Assembly (NCBI RefSeq): GCF_038150125.1
Contig: NZ_JBBVMF010000002.1
Coordinates: 1 to 64,000, forward strand
Length of the DNA: 64,000 nt
Direction: 5' to 3'
Source: SW132 sp038150125
Lineage (GTDB): Bacteria; Bacteroidota; Rhodothermia; Balneolales; Balneolaceae
The notes below the pieces were generated by a model. It had not been told where the DNA came from. It made no database searches and saw nothing but the letters and a program-made list of their open reading frames with translations. Below are positions 55,592 to 64,000 of this stretch, piece by piece. Both the position numbers and the translations under genes were made by a program. How positions within the stretch are numbered: the first letter of the stretch is position 1; every line of letters starts with the position of its first letter.

Positions 55592-55772
55592 CGCTAAGTA
55601 AATGAACGTGGTCGGCCATCCCGCCTATGGAATACAATGTCTGAGATTTCTCATGAACAATTCCGGCTATGTATTTATAGAGCTCTGTACTCCATTTATT
55701 CTGAATAAAACTAGATCGTCCTTTGACGGCAAAAATAAGCTTTGCGTATAGTTGTGAGTAGGTATTTGTCAT
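55592..55772 (-). mobile_element. N-terminal fragment of an IS200/REP-type tyrosine transposase
   Basis: The complement from 55772 reads MTNTYSQLYAKLIFAVKGRS and, near its end, GGMADHVHLLSG, with the HVH (HUH) metal motif of Y1 transposases. Only the first ~60 of the usual ~150 residues are present. The frame then runs into the ATP-grasp remnant, giving an accidental 103-codon fused frame. The catalytic tyrosine region is missing, so it is dead. Confidence 0.85.
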
Positions 55773-56459
55773 AATCTCTATGGTCGAATAAGATTTTGAT
55801 TAGTTTAAATTATCTGCTCTAGTAAACTAAATTTATACTGAAGATGATATGGGAATTAGACATGTCTATGGCTATGCCGCACCTAAGGCGCTTTATAACT
55901 TACGCCCATACATTTAACCCGTGGTCAGCGCTGCGCACTAACCATGGACTACGGACATATTGCACCTAAGGTGCTCACATGTAATCTACAATTTCTCATG
56001 TAAAAAATTTGGCCTGTGATTATTAATAACGCCAAGTTTAAATAAGGTACCTGGGTGTCCCAATTCGGAATTCAGGAAATTAGTCTGTTGTCTAAAGATA
56101 AATCCAAATCTGCACATTCTGTTTGGTAAAGAAACTTTGCCAGCAAGTTATATTTAATCCTAAAAATTATTTGGGTTTTATCCTTTTTATAAGAATTGGT
56201 AATGGATTGATTTTGCTTTTTACCATTTTTACAAAAATACTCGACCGCAAAACCACTGGGATTCAGCTTTTCAATCCCAAAACTAATTCCAGGAGCACTG
56301 GTATCAGCTCAATTGTGGCTCACCATGTTGAACTAGAAAGTGTGATTGAAAATTTTTCTTCAACGGCAAAATCACCCAAAGTTTTAATTACGTACTTTGA
56401 GAAAAGTCTACTTACTTTACCATATGGTTTTTATTATTTCAGATTACAAAAAACCAACC
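55773..56459. other. No clear gene; possible acyltransferase remnant
   Basis: A + strand frame at 56123-56400 encodes ILFIRIGNGLILLFTIFTK and LDRKTTGIQLFNPKT, which faintly resembles the region before the hexapeptide repeats of serine-acetyltransferase-like enzymes. It decays after that and then runs over the WecA-like gene on the other strand. I do not call it a gene. The remaining bases show only a short hairpin-rich repeat near 55900-55985. Confidence 0.3.
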
Positions 56460-57632
56460 TTATCCCGCCTCTTTCATCTCTTCCGGGATATTCCACCGCT
56501 TATATTCGTCGGGCTCGGCGTTTTGCCGGCGACGGATAATTTTCAGGCGATAGAGATCGAAATTGAAAATACCGATTTTTTTAAGAATGGTTCGCTTGGT
56601 ACCGTTTGTGGGGAGAAGCATGACCATCATCCCGAGTATACTGAACAGTACAATGTTATTGTTAAAACCGCTCAGTGCGATAGCTACCAGACTGATGGCT
56701 ATTGATACCAAACAGATGAAAAGAGCAGTCTGCCGTGTGGTGAAGCCCATACGCAGCAGTTCGTAGTGGACATGATCGCGATCGGGGCTGAAGGGGGACG
56801 CTCCCCGGCTCATTCGCTTCAAAACGACGGTGAAGGTGTCGTACAGGGGAACGGACAAGAATGCTACAGGCAGTACAGCAGCCGCATTACCAAATATTGC
56901 ACTGAAAGAGTTTATCGCCTGCAAATTGATATAGTGAACCGTCATGAACGCCAGTAAGAACCCTATGACCAGCGTACCGTTGTCGCCCATGAAGATAGAG
57001 GCAGGATTGAAATTATACAGTAAAAATGCAAGTAGTGCTGCTGCAGTTATTACTGCAAGAACTGTCATAGCTTCGTTACCCGCCGCATAAAAACCTGTGG
57101 CAAAGAAGAGTGAGGCTACAAGTCCCACACCCCCACTCAGTCCGTCTATCCCGTCGATAAGGTTGTAAGCATTTATAATGACTATGATTGTAAAAAAGGT
57201 TAACGGAACGGACAGATATAGGGGAATAGCCGATATACCCAAAACTCCATGAAAATCATTAATTAAAATGCCGGATCCAAACATGACGATAAGGGCCGAA
57301 ACGAATTCAATAACCAGTTTTTTATTCGCAGATATGCTTATCAAATCGTCTTTTAATCCTGTGAAAAAAAGCATGAGCAAACCGGCAAACAGATAGGATA
57401 AACCATTTATATTTTCGGCTGCACCGCTTAGCGAAAATCCCAGAAAGATGCCCATGAAAAGTGCTACTCCGCCCATGGGTGAAATAAAATCATTGTGAAT
57501 CTTCCGATCTCCATCAGGTATATCGTAAAGTTTCTTTTCGCACGTAATCTTAATAAGAATCGGAATCAGATAATACACAAAACAAAATGTAAGAATGACA
57601 GCAATCCCCGCCTGTATGTTAGTTTGTAGCAT
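56460..57632 (-). CDS. Undecaprenyl-phosphate N-acetylhexosamine-1-phosphate transferase (WecA/TagO-like)
   Basis: A 390-residue membrane enzyme of the MraY/WecA family with about eleven hydrophobic segments. Catalytic marks are PMGGVALFMG, the aspartates in NAYNLIDGIDGLSGG, NFNPASIFMGDNGT and the carbohydrate-recognition segment DRDHVHYELLR. It starts glycan assembly by moving a HexNAc-phosphate onto undecaprenyl phosphate at the inner membrane. It is the likely initiating enzyme for the glycan made by the locus; no other initiating transferase is visible. Confidence 0.88.
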   Translation of the reverse strand: MLQTNIQAGIAVILTFCFVYYLIPILIKITCEKKLYDIPDGDRKIHNDFISPMGGVALFMGIFLGFSLSGAAENINGLSYLFAGLLMLFFTGLKDDLISISANKKLVIEFVSALIVMFGSGILINDFHGVLGISAIPLYLSVPLTFFTIIVIINAYNLIDGIDGLSGGVGLVASLFFATGFYAAGNEAMTVLAVITAAALLAFLLYNFNPASIFMGDNGTLVIGFLLAFMTVHYINLQAINSFSAIFGNAAAVLPVAFLSVPLYDTFTVVLKRMSRGASPFSPDRDHVHYELLRMGFTTRQTALFICLVSIAISLVAIALSGFNNNIVLFSILGMMVMLLPTNGTKRTILKKIGIFNFDLYRLKIIRRRQNAEPDEYKRWNIPEEMKEAG

Positions 57633-58742
57633 ATAACTGTAATTTTTCTCCTTAGCCTAAAACGCAATGTGTAAAATCCTCTTAAATAGCTTTCCTCGAA
57701 TCTACCTGTATTTTTTGAAGATTATAATTAAAATGGATTAATGTAAAAACAATCCCTTGTTTACTTTTGTAAGTCCAAGACGCTTAATTGATTGTATAAA
57801 TGTTATAAAAAATAAATTTTACTGAAGTATATATGTACCAAATGATTGCAATTCAGATTTACATAGAAATGACTATAAGAAGGAGAAATTTTTATTTTAA
57901 AATGAAAAAAAATATCAGCCGTACAGTAGTGCATTACAGGCTTCAATAAACTTTCAGTCGCCCCTGATTTATATCGTAGAAAAAATCGGTATTTCGGCGT
58001 GCATAAACAGGGTTGTTTTAGTATCTATTTTGCAAGCAGACTACCGCACTCGTCCCAAAATATTCAACTGATCACACATACTTCTGCCAAATAAACCCAA
58101 TCCGACATTTTACGCATCCTATCTGCTGACTTTATTGACACCGGTCAAAAGCTGGTCTTTTTATCTGACTGAATCGATTGGGATTATTTATAGCATGCAT
58201 AAGCCGGGCAATACAGCCATTCCGGACAAATAGCCTGCCGATTCGTTTTTTTTGGTCGGATGCCTGTTGCTCAGTCGAAACTTCGAATACGACTACGTTA
58301 ATGAGGTACCGGCCTGTGTGACACATCTTTACCTTGCATACGGCAAACCCATCCTTTTTGGCCGGTATTTATGTGATGAGGCTTATTTTCAGCACACTTT
58401 CCCCGCGATCCCGGCGGGTCTATTCATTATTGCAACCTGATTGGCCGGTATGGAGTCGCTGCATTATTTCTCTTATTCGGTTGCTGTCTATGAATTGAGA
58501 AGCCGAATCTATCGGGCCCCGACGGACACCATAATCCGGGAGGATGGATATGACGTTTTCCACCGAAGCCAAACGGGCTAGGAAAGTGATTGATCAATGT
58601 AATCGAAGCATCCATTTCGATGCAAGAAGGCCCGCTGAGCACGGGTGAAGTTACCCAACAGTTTTTTTCAGTTTTAAGAATCGACTAAATATGTATTGCA
58701 ATCTTATGCGTATGTGAGCTATTATTGATGAATAAAATTTTT
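57633..58742. other. Gene-free stretch, possibly with an unidentified decayed gene
   Basis: About 58240-58640 has short coding-like pieces in shifting frames (YGKPILFGRYLCDEAYFQHTF, broken into PILFGRYLCDEAY and FPAIPAGLFIIAT), which suggest a degraded membrane protein that I cannot name. The rest shows nothing. The stretch ends at the left terminus of the IS5-family element. Confidence 0.35.
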
Positions 58743-60008
58743 GAGGGCTTTGCAGAACCCCCATTATTTCGGGTTTTGATGGTTGATTTGTAGTTTTCGG
58801 CAACTGATTCAGTAATTGTTCAATAAATAGAGATTATCCATGGATAAACGTCATCAACTCAGCATCTTAGACCAATGGGCCAGCAATTCCACCCAAGTTT
58901 CGCGGTCTACCAAGCGCCTTCAGGAGATTGACGAGTGGATCGACTGGGAGCCACTTTACGAAATTGGCCGTCGCATTGACAAAACGGGCCCTAAAGGTGG
59001 ACAACCCTGTAAACCGGTTCGGTGGATGATCCGCGGGTTGTTTCTTCAGTACCTGTATCAGCTGAGTGACCCACAACTTGAGGACCATCTGATCGACCGG
59101 CTGAGCTTTCGACGATTCGCCGGGTTGCCACTGGATCAGACCGTGCCTGACTTTACAACGTTTTGGCGGTTTCGCGAGGCACTGGCCAGCGAGGATCTTG
59201 TTGAAGAACTTTTCGAAGAAATCACAGATCAACTGGACGCCAAAGGCCTGCTGCTGCGGCAGGGAACCGTTGTTGATGCCACGATTATTGACTCGGTGAA
59301 CCGGCCGCTGTCCGACAAGAAACGTGAGCAGCTGGATGCGGATCCCTCTCCACAAATCGACACGGATGCCAACTCTACGAAAAAGGGTGGCACCTACTAT
59401 TTCGGCTATAAAGGCCATATTGGCGTGGATGCAGGCAGTAAACTCATCCGTAAGATTGCCTTTACCCCCGCCGCGCCTCACGACAGCACCGTACTTGAAG
59501 ACCTGGTGTGTGAGGATGAACGCAGCCTGTTTGGCGATAAAGCCTACGACCGCGATAGCCTGAAACAGATGGCCCGGGACGACGGCTGGTATTACGGCAT
59601 CCTGGATAAAGGAAAACGGAATGACCCACTGAGTTCTTCTCAGAAAAAACGAAACAAGCGTCACCAGCAGGTTCGCTCGCAAGTGGAGCACCCATTTGCA
59701 TCGATCAAAGATCGCTATGGCCTGCGATGGGCCAAGGCCAAAACGAAGGTAAGAAACAAAGCCCGCTTTGTGATGGCGTCTATCTGCTGGAACATTGAAC
59801 GCGGAATTACCTGGTCAAAGAAACAGAAGAATATTACCCCGGCAAGGGCCACCTGATGGGTGGAGTATGTCTGGGAGCGGCTGAATGGCTGTAAATCGGC
59901 CATTTAGCCGCTTCAACACAGCCATAATTGGCCAAAAACGACACTATTTGAAAGAACGAGACTTTAAAAATCGGAATTTCGAAAAATCAAGGGTAATTCA
60001 AAGCCCTC
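58743..60008 (+). mobile_element. Complete IS5-family insertion sequence
   Basis: A 1266-bp element. The left end GAGGGCTTTGCAGAACCC and onward (58743-58771) matches the complement of the right end (59980-60008) at about 20 of 29 positions, including the first ten. It is flanked by TTTT on both sides (58739-58742 and 60009-60012), a plausible 4-bp target duplication. It carries one intact transposase gene and interrupts a TupA-like gene just inside its 5' part. Confidence 0.8.
58840..59856 (+). CDS. IS5-family DDE transposase
   Basis: A 338-residue transposase. It has an N-terminal DUF772-like segment (about 50-125, with PVRWMIRGLFLQYLYQLSD) followed by a DDE domain: D in GTVVDATIIDS, D in LFGDKAYDRDS, and E in RSQVEHPFASIKDRYGLRW. 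The frame is intact, so the element may still move. The minus-strand frame of 274 codons over it is a shadow. Confidence 0.92.
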   Translation: MDKRHQLSILDQWASNSTQVSRSTKRLQEIDEWIDWEPLYEIGRRIDKTGPKGGQPCKPVRWMIRGLFLQYLYQLSDPQLEDHLIDRLSFRRFAGLPLDQTVPDFTTFWRFREALASEDLVEELFEEITDQLDAKGLLLRQGTVVDATIIDSVNRPLSDKKREQLDADPSPQIDTDANSTKKGGTYYFGYKGHIGVDAGSKLIRKIAFTPAAPHDSTVLEDLVCEDERSLFGDKAYDRDSLKQMARDDGWYYGILDKGKRNDPLSSSQKKRNKRHQQVRSQVEHPFASIKDRYGLRWAKAKTKVRNKARFVMASICWNIERGITWSKKQKNITPARAT

Positions 60009-60012
60009 TTTT

Positions 60013-60908
60013 AAAACATTATCTATTAAGCAAGTTACCGCTGATAAGCTATAATTATCTTCTAATAAGAGAGTTTCTCAGAGGTTTTGAGAATATCAGA
60101 GATAATTTTTTCAGAGTTCACGGAAACCGTATGGATTTAAAAAATCCATCTTCATTTAGTAAGAAAGTCCACTGGAGAAAAATTTTTGACACGGATCCGC
60201 TATTAGTTCAATTTTCTGATAAGGTGCAGAATCGGGACAATGTAAGACAACGATTAGGAGATCAAGAGTCAGATAAAATTCTACTGCCAATGCTGCATAT
60301 TTCGGACGACCCGAATGATATTCCATTTAAAAATCTACCGGATACATACATAATCAAACCCAATCACATGAATGGGAAAAGAGTCATTGTGGACACCAAC
60401 CCTTCTTTTTCCTAAGAGCAGATCGTGAATATTTGTAAATCCTGGTTAAAATAACCACATAGTCTTTATTCACTTAAATGGGGTTACCAACCGATACACC
60501 GTTGGATATTTATTCAGCCCGTTATACTTAATTCATTGGGAAATAAACCGAATGAGTATAGATTTTTTTTAACGGTAATGTCAAATTAGTACAAGCTGAC
60601 AGGCCGGGTGTAAACGGGAATACATTATACGATAGAGATGGAAATGAACTGAGGTTTATTATTTAATGAAATATGAAGATCCCGTTAAACTAACCAACGG
60701 GTTTCAAAAAATGATAGAATTTGCAGAAGAATTATCGAAAGCAAGAGACTTTATACGGATGGATTTCATGTATGGTGATAATTTTATTTTTTCTTTAGTG
60801 AAATTGCAGCCTATACAGGGTCTGGTTGCAAAAATTTCGAACCGAGAATACATAATTTTGAACTTGGCAGATTATGGAATTAAGACCGAAGTCACGCCTC
60901 TTTTTTGA
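60013..60908 (+). pseudogene. Decayed TupA-like ATP-grasp gene, interrupted by the IS5 element
   Basis: The + strand up to 60415 reads LSKLPLISYNYLLIREFLRG, then NPSSFSKKVHWRKIFDTDPL and LPDTYIIKPNHMNGKRVIV, which matches the TupA-like ATP-grasp family (KFNEKIQWLKL-like and LKxNH-like motifs). After a stop, fragments in other frames continue it: ICKSWLK, SLYSLKWGYQ, NGNVKLVQADRPGVNG and FIRMDFMYGDNFIF. Its first codons are lost at the IS insertion; an ATG inside the IS (59885) gives an accidental fused start. Confidence 0.75.
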
Positions 60909-61374
60909 ATAAATTTTTATAGATCAAAAGCAAGACAAGTCAACCCACAATTCGATACTCTAGCATTTAGAGGATTGCCTCTCTGAAGTTACCCTGAAAT
61001 TTAAAATCAAGTATTCAATTACAAATGCTCTATAGCAGGCTCAGGACTCATTGCTGAGTACGATTTTAGAACAAAATGATTCGGTACTTAATAAAAGTAA
61101 TTTCTATCGTTCACATATCGTGCTTTTACCAGCAGAAGTTACTCTTAATTTTCACCTTAGACATTGGTGATCCGTGTAACCAATGCGGTTTTTGAATGTT
61201 CAACCTCTTTTCGACTTCCCCAGAAACAATACCTGCTGAAGTTTCGCCAGGGGAGCAAAATAGTCATGCTTTTCAAAACAGTGCATTTCATTCTCTAAAA
61301 ATGTGAAACTAATCTGCATTTTTCGTATCTGCAATAGATAAGCTTTTAATTCATTTGCTTAAACCCTCGGCACC
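60909..61374. other. Gene-free stretch
   Basis: About 465 AT-rich bases with no frame, repeat or hairpin I can support. It separates the decayed ATP-grasp gene from the KAS III-like gene and may contain the promoter of the latter. Confidence 0.5.
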
Positions 61375-62451
61375 ATGGAAAATCTAATCCGTACGATCAT
61401 CACCGGAACAGGCTCTTATATTCCGGATAATATTGTCACTAACGAAGATTTTTTAAACAACAGGTTCCTCCAAAAAAATGGCGAGCCTTTTGATAAGAGC
61501 AACCGGGAGATTATCGAAAAGTTTCAACAGATTACCGGTATCAGGGAGCGTCGCTACGCCGATGACGATATGATGGCATCAGATATGGGAACTATAGCTG
61601 CTGAGAGAGCGCTGGAATCGTCCGGGCTTGATCCTGAAGAGCTCAATTATATCATCGTAGCCCATAATTTTGGTGATATCCTGCACAACAATCGACGATC
61701 GGATATGGTGCCGGCCCTGGCGTCACGGGTTAAAAACAGTCTCGGCATCAGGAATTCAAAGTGTGTGGTGTACGATCTGCCATTTGGATGTCCGGGCTGG
61801 CTGCAGGGGATCATCCAGGCGAACTACTATATCCGAAGCGGCGATGCCTCATCCGCGCTGGTGATCGGCACGGAAACGCTCTCACGCGTCTGCGATCCCC
61901 ACGATCGCGACAGCATGATCTATGCCGATGGTGCCGGAGCCACTGTTCTGGAGGTGAGTGAGCCGGGAAGCAGCAACGGTATTCTCGCCCATGCATCCCG
62001 CTCAGATACGATGACCCAGGCGTACTTTCTGGAGATGGAACAATCCTACAAAGAGGACTACGGCGATACCCTTTTTATGAAGATGAACGGGCGTAAATTG
62101 TATCAGTATGCTATCACCCACGTGCCGGGACTGGTGAAGGAAAGTATTGACGATGCCGGACTTGAACTGGGCGACATCGGCAAGGTGCTGATCCATCAGG
62201 CCAATGAAAAACTGGACGAGTCAATACTGGAGCGTCTTTTTAAACTGTACGATGTAAATGAGATCCCCGGCGACATTATGCCCATGACGATCAACAAGTT
62301 GGGAAATAGCAGCGTTGCCACGGTCCCCACACTGCTCGACCTGGTTTTGCGGGAGAAGATGAACGGTCAAACACTGAATCTGGGGGATCATATCGTCCTC
62401 GCGTCTGTGGGAGCCGGAATGAATATTAATTCGGTGGTGTACAGGGTATAG
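61375..62451 (+). CDS. 3-oxoacyl-ACP synthase III-like enzyme (FabH family)
   Basis: A 358-residue thiolase-fold enzyme with an intact catalytic triad: C139 in FGCPGW, H274 in IHQANE and N311 in LGNSSVAT. It starts TGTGSYIPDNIVTNEDF as in FabH-like proteins. At ~358 residues and with the insertion FLQKNGEPFDKSN it is longer than housekeeping FabH (~320), and no fab genes flank it, so it may serve a special acyl product or surface acylation rather than general fatty-acid synthesis. GC content is higher than upstream. Confidence 0.85.
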   Translation: MENLIRTIITGTGSYIPDNIVTNEDFLNNRFLQKNGEPFDKSNREIIEKFQQITGIRERRYADDDMMASDMGTIAAERALESSGLDPEELNYIIVAHNFGDILHNNRRSDMVPALASRVKNSLGIRNSKCVVYDLPFGCPGWLQGIIQANYYIRSGDASSALVIGTETLSRVCDPHDRDSMIYADGAGATVLEVSEPGSSNGILAHASRSDTMTQAYFLEMEQSYKEDYGDTLFMKMNGRKLYQYAITHVPGLVKESIDDAGLELGDIGKVLIHQANEKLDESILERLFKLYDVNEIPGDIMPMTINKLGNSSVATVPTLLDLVLREKMNGQTLNLGDHIVLASVGAGMNINSVVYRV

Positions 62452-62684
62452 TTCTCAGCTCAACTTCCGCAAAATTTTTTTAAATTCCGGCTCAACTATC
62501 TTTAAGATGCACTCTTTAGTACTCCATCCATTATTTTGGTGACCGAATACATTCCCTGTTCCGCTTTTCATTCAAATCCGTATTTAAATGTCATTATCGG
62601 TCCCTTTGGATACTAAGGAGCAATTCTATCAAACTACTCAGATAATGACAGTACCTCTGAGGGCTGGTTTATATCGCTAATACG

Positions 62685-63092
62685 ATGAGCGCTATTCATT
62701 TAATCAAATCGGTTCGTATACATGCCCATTTAACGGAGGAGCAACCAAACCTGCTACCGGGCATGTACGTGGAGGCGATGATTGTGACGGATGAGGAAAC
62801 GGTGCTTTCCCTGCCTGAAGAGGCTGTAATTTCAGATGGCGGACAGTCATATATCTTCATCGTGGAAGAGGAGGGAGAGCATGTCGAAATGGAGGAGGCT
62901 TCTTAATCCGGTGAAGTAGAACATCACGGTACACATGTAAGGGCTGTTCCCGTTGTAACCGGAACGAGTGAAGAAGGCTATGTGGAGGTTTGGCTGCTCG
63001 AAGACATAACCGAAGAAAGCCAGGTGATGACAAAAGGTGCGTTTTTTGTACTATCTGAATTGCGAAAAGGAGAAGGCGGGCATCATCACTGA
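62685..63092 (+). pseudogene. C-terminal remnant of an RND efflux adaptor (HlyD/CusB-like)
   Basis: In one frame it reads IHAHLTEEQPNLLPGMYVEA, then LPEEAVISDGGQSYIFIVEE, an in-frame TAA at 62904, and then VVTGTSEEGYVEVW to a histidine-rich end (GGHHH, stop at 63090). This is the usual C-terminal part of a periplasmic adaptor of heavy-metal RND pumps. The N-terminal two-thirds is absent and the frame has a stop, so it is dead. No pump gene is in the window. Confidence 0.75.
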
Positions 63093-63229
63093 TCTGATTT
63101 ATCTAACTCATAACCGCCACTGACTATTCGGTTCACTCATCTATCTCCTGGCAGAAGCAAAGAGCTCATTTCAGCGGTGCACGTCATCTTTTCTCATTTG
63201 AAACTGCTATCAGAACAGTAATGCGGCCC

Positions 63230-63943
63230 TTACAGACGCTTACCTTTTCGCGCCACAAAAATCATCAGTCCTACCTTGGTAGCCAGGTCGAAAGGCAGAA
63301 AGGCAATCACTTCTCCATTAAGGGTCAGCTGGCCCAGAGCAGCGGGGGTGAAGAGCCAGATGACAGGAAAAGCGAGTGTGATTAATACGTATATCGCAGC
63401 AAAACGGCGGTACGCCTTCAGCCGGCCAGGGTCAACGGAAAGCTTCTCCGCTGCTTTGGGGATCGTGAAGAGTAGAAGCAGGACGCAACCCAGGTAGGCC
63501 AATAATCCATAGCCGTACCAGATCCAGCCGATGACCGGTTCCGTTTGCAGCCCGGCCAGCAGCCCGCCAAACATGGTTAGAAAATTGGCAATCAGTAAAA
63601 GGGTAACAGGGCGCGTTAGTTTACGAATCAGCGGCCCCAGCAAGAGTACTATGCTTAAAATGATAAGCGGGCTTACGAAACAGGCGTCTATCCAGCGGGC
63701 GATGTGAAAGATCCGGCCGTCGGACAGCTGCATCGCACCGGATCCCAGTAAGATGGTCAGGTAGGTTGTGCCGGTAATCATCGGCACCAGGGCAGCCAGA
63801 AAAGTTTGCCAGTCTTTGGTTTGACCCTTCACGACCTTTATTACATGATAAAAGGCAGACCCGGCAAATACGAACAGGCCGGTAAGCAAGGCAGCGATAC
63901 CCGGCGTATTTAATCCATTATTGATTTCATTCACCCAATTCAT
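63230..63943 (-). CDS. Microbial rhodopsin, unusual helix-C motif
   Basis: A 237-residue protein with seven membrane segments. Helix G has DLATKVG with the retinal lysine K223 and D219 (bacteriorhodopsin D212 position). Helix C reads ARWIDACFVSPLIILS: R83 and D86 (positions 82 and 85) are kept, but position 89 is V90, 86 is A87 and 96 is S97. E211 matches the E204 proton-release position. So retinal binding and the Schiff-base counterion are present, while the usual proton donor is missing. It could be a slow pump or a sensor. No carotenoid-cleaving blh gene is visible before the window ends. Confidence 0.8.
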   Translation of the reverse strand: MNWVNEINNGLNTPGIAALLTGLFVFAGSAFYHVIKVVKGQTKDWQTFLAALVPMITGTTYLTILLGSGAMQLSDGRIFHIARWIDACFVSPLIILSIVLLLGPLIRKLTRPVTLLLIANFLTMFGGLLAGLQTEPVIGWIWYGYGLLAYLGCVLLLLFTIPKAAEKLSVDPGRLKAYRRFAAIYVLITLAFPVIWLFTPAALGQLTLNGEVIAFLPFDLATKVGLMIFVARKGKRL

Positions 63944-64000
63944 ATCTGACTTTTAAAATCATCTGAAAGAATGAATCGTTCAATCGCTTGAGCTATATGG

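Noticed and set aside
56123..56539. 138-codon + strand frame as a real gene
   Set aside because: Its last part runs antisense over the WecA-like gene and the similarity to acyltransferases is too weak.
58252..58440. 62-codon + strand frame as a real gene
   Set aside because: It has coding-like residues but is short, with related pieces in other frames downstream; treated as part of an unidentified remnant.
58867..59691. 274-codon minus-strand frame inside the IS5 element
   Set aside because: It lies opposite an intact DDE transposase with all catalytic residues.
1..64000. tRNA, rRNA, CRISPR array, retron or prophage genes
   Set aside because: I looked for their usual marks on both strands and saw none I could support.

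Overview
The window looks like an accessory surface-polysaccharide and secreted-protein region of a Balneolota/Rhodothermota/Bacteroidota-type bacterium. Three large secreted proteins end in NYPNPFNP-type C-terminal domains that resemble type IX secretion (T9SS) sorting domains. There is a PorT-like outer-membrane barrel, a microbial rhodopsin, and almost no strong Shine-Dalgarno sites. The exact genus cannot be read from the sequence. Base composition is visibly patchy: about 8.5-15.5 kb is very AT-rich, while 36-45 kb and the last 3 kb are richer in GC, which suggests assembly from several sources.

Layout. 1-3.9 kb: a mosaic of dispersed, hairpin-rich repeats around one outer-membrane barrel gene, plus a MITE-like element. 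3.9-31.4 kb: a long polysaccharide locus, almost all on the + strand. It holds an SLBB export-like protein, a PglK/MsbA-type ABC flippase candidate, twelve intact glycosyltransferases (nine GT4-like, including a WbuB-like FucNAc transferase by context, and three GT2-like), RmlC, a sulfotransferase with a frameshifted end, a methyltransferase, a Wzy/WaaL-type polymerase, asparagine synthase, and a CapE-CapF-CapG set for UDP-N-acetyl-L-fucosamine. Three decayed glycosyltransferase remnants lie between the intact genes. 31.4-32.6 kb: a wrecked IS30 transposase. 32.7-44.7 kb: three full-length paralogous secreted proteins (834, 1627 and 835 aa) with remnants of at least one more copy and an IS200-type remnant between them; the middle protein has eight fibronectin-III-like repeats inserted before its sorting domain. 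44.8-47.2 kb: an MBOAT/SGNH O-acetylation pair. 47.2-49.6 kb: a second dense block of the dispersed repeats. 49.6-57.6 kb: two copies of an ATP-grasp cassette (one partly destroyed by an IS200-like fragment), a HAD-IIIC/FkbH-like multidomain protein, and a WecA/TagO-type initiating transferase. 58.7-60.9 kb: a complete IS5-family element inserted into a decayed TupA-like ATP-grasp gene. 61.4-63.9 kb: a KAS III-like enzyme, a broken efflux adaptor and a rhodopsin.

How the parts may work together (inference): the WecA-like enzyme starts a lipid-linked glycan, the glycosyltransferases extend it, the ABC protein flips it, and the Wzy-like protein polymerises it. RmlC, CapEFG, the sulfotransferase, the methyltransferase, the MBOAT/SGNH pair and the ATP-grasp proteins supply sugars and decorations. 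No Wzx, Wzc or complete Wza is visible here.

Most worth following: (1) dispersed composite repeats whose hairpin stems change in a compensatory way between copies; (2) a perfect 15-bp inverted repeat flanking 183 bp between divergent surface-modification genes, a candidate invertible promoter; (3) the tandem family of large T9SS-like secreted proteins; (4) the duplicated two-gene ATP-grasp cassette; (5) a rhodopsin with an unusual D-V-S helix-C motif.
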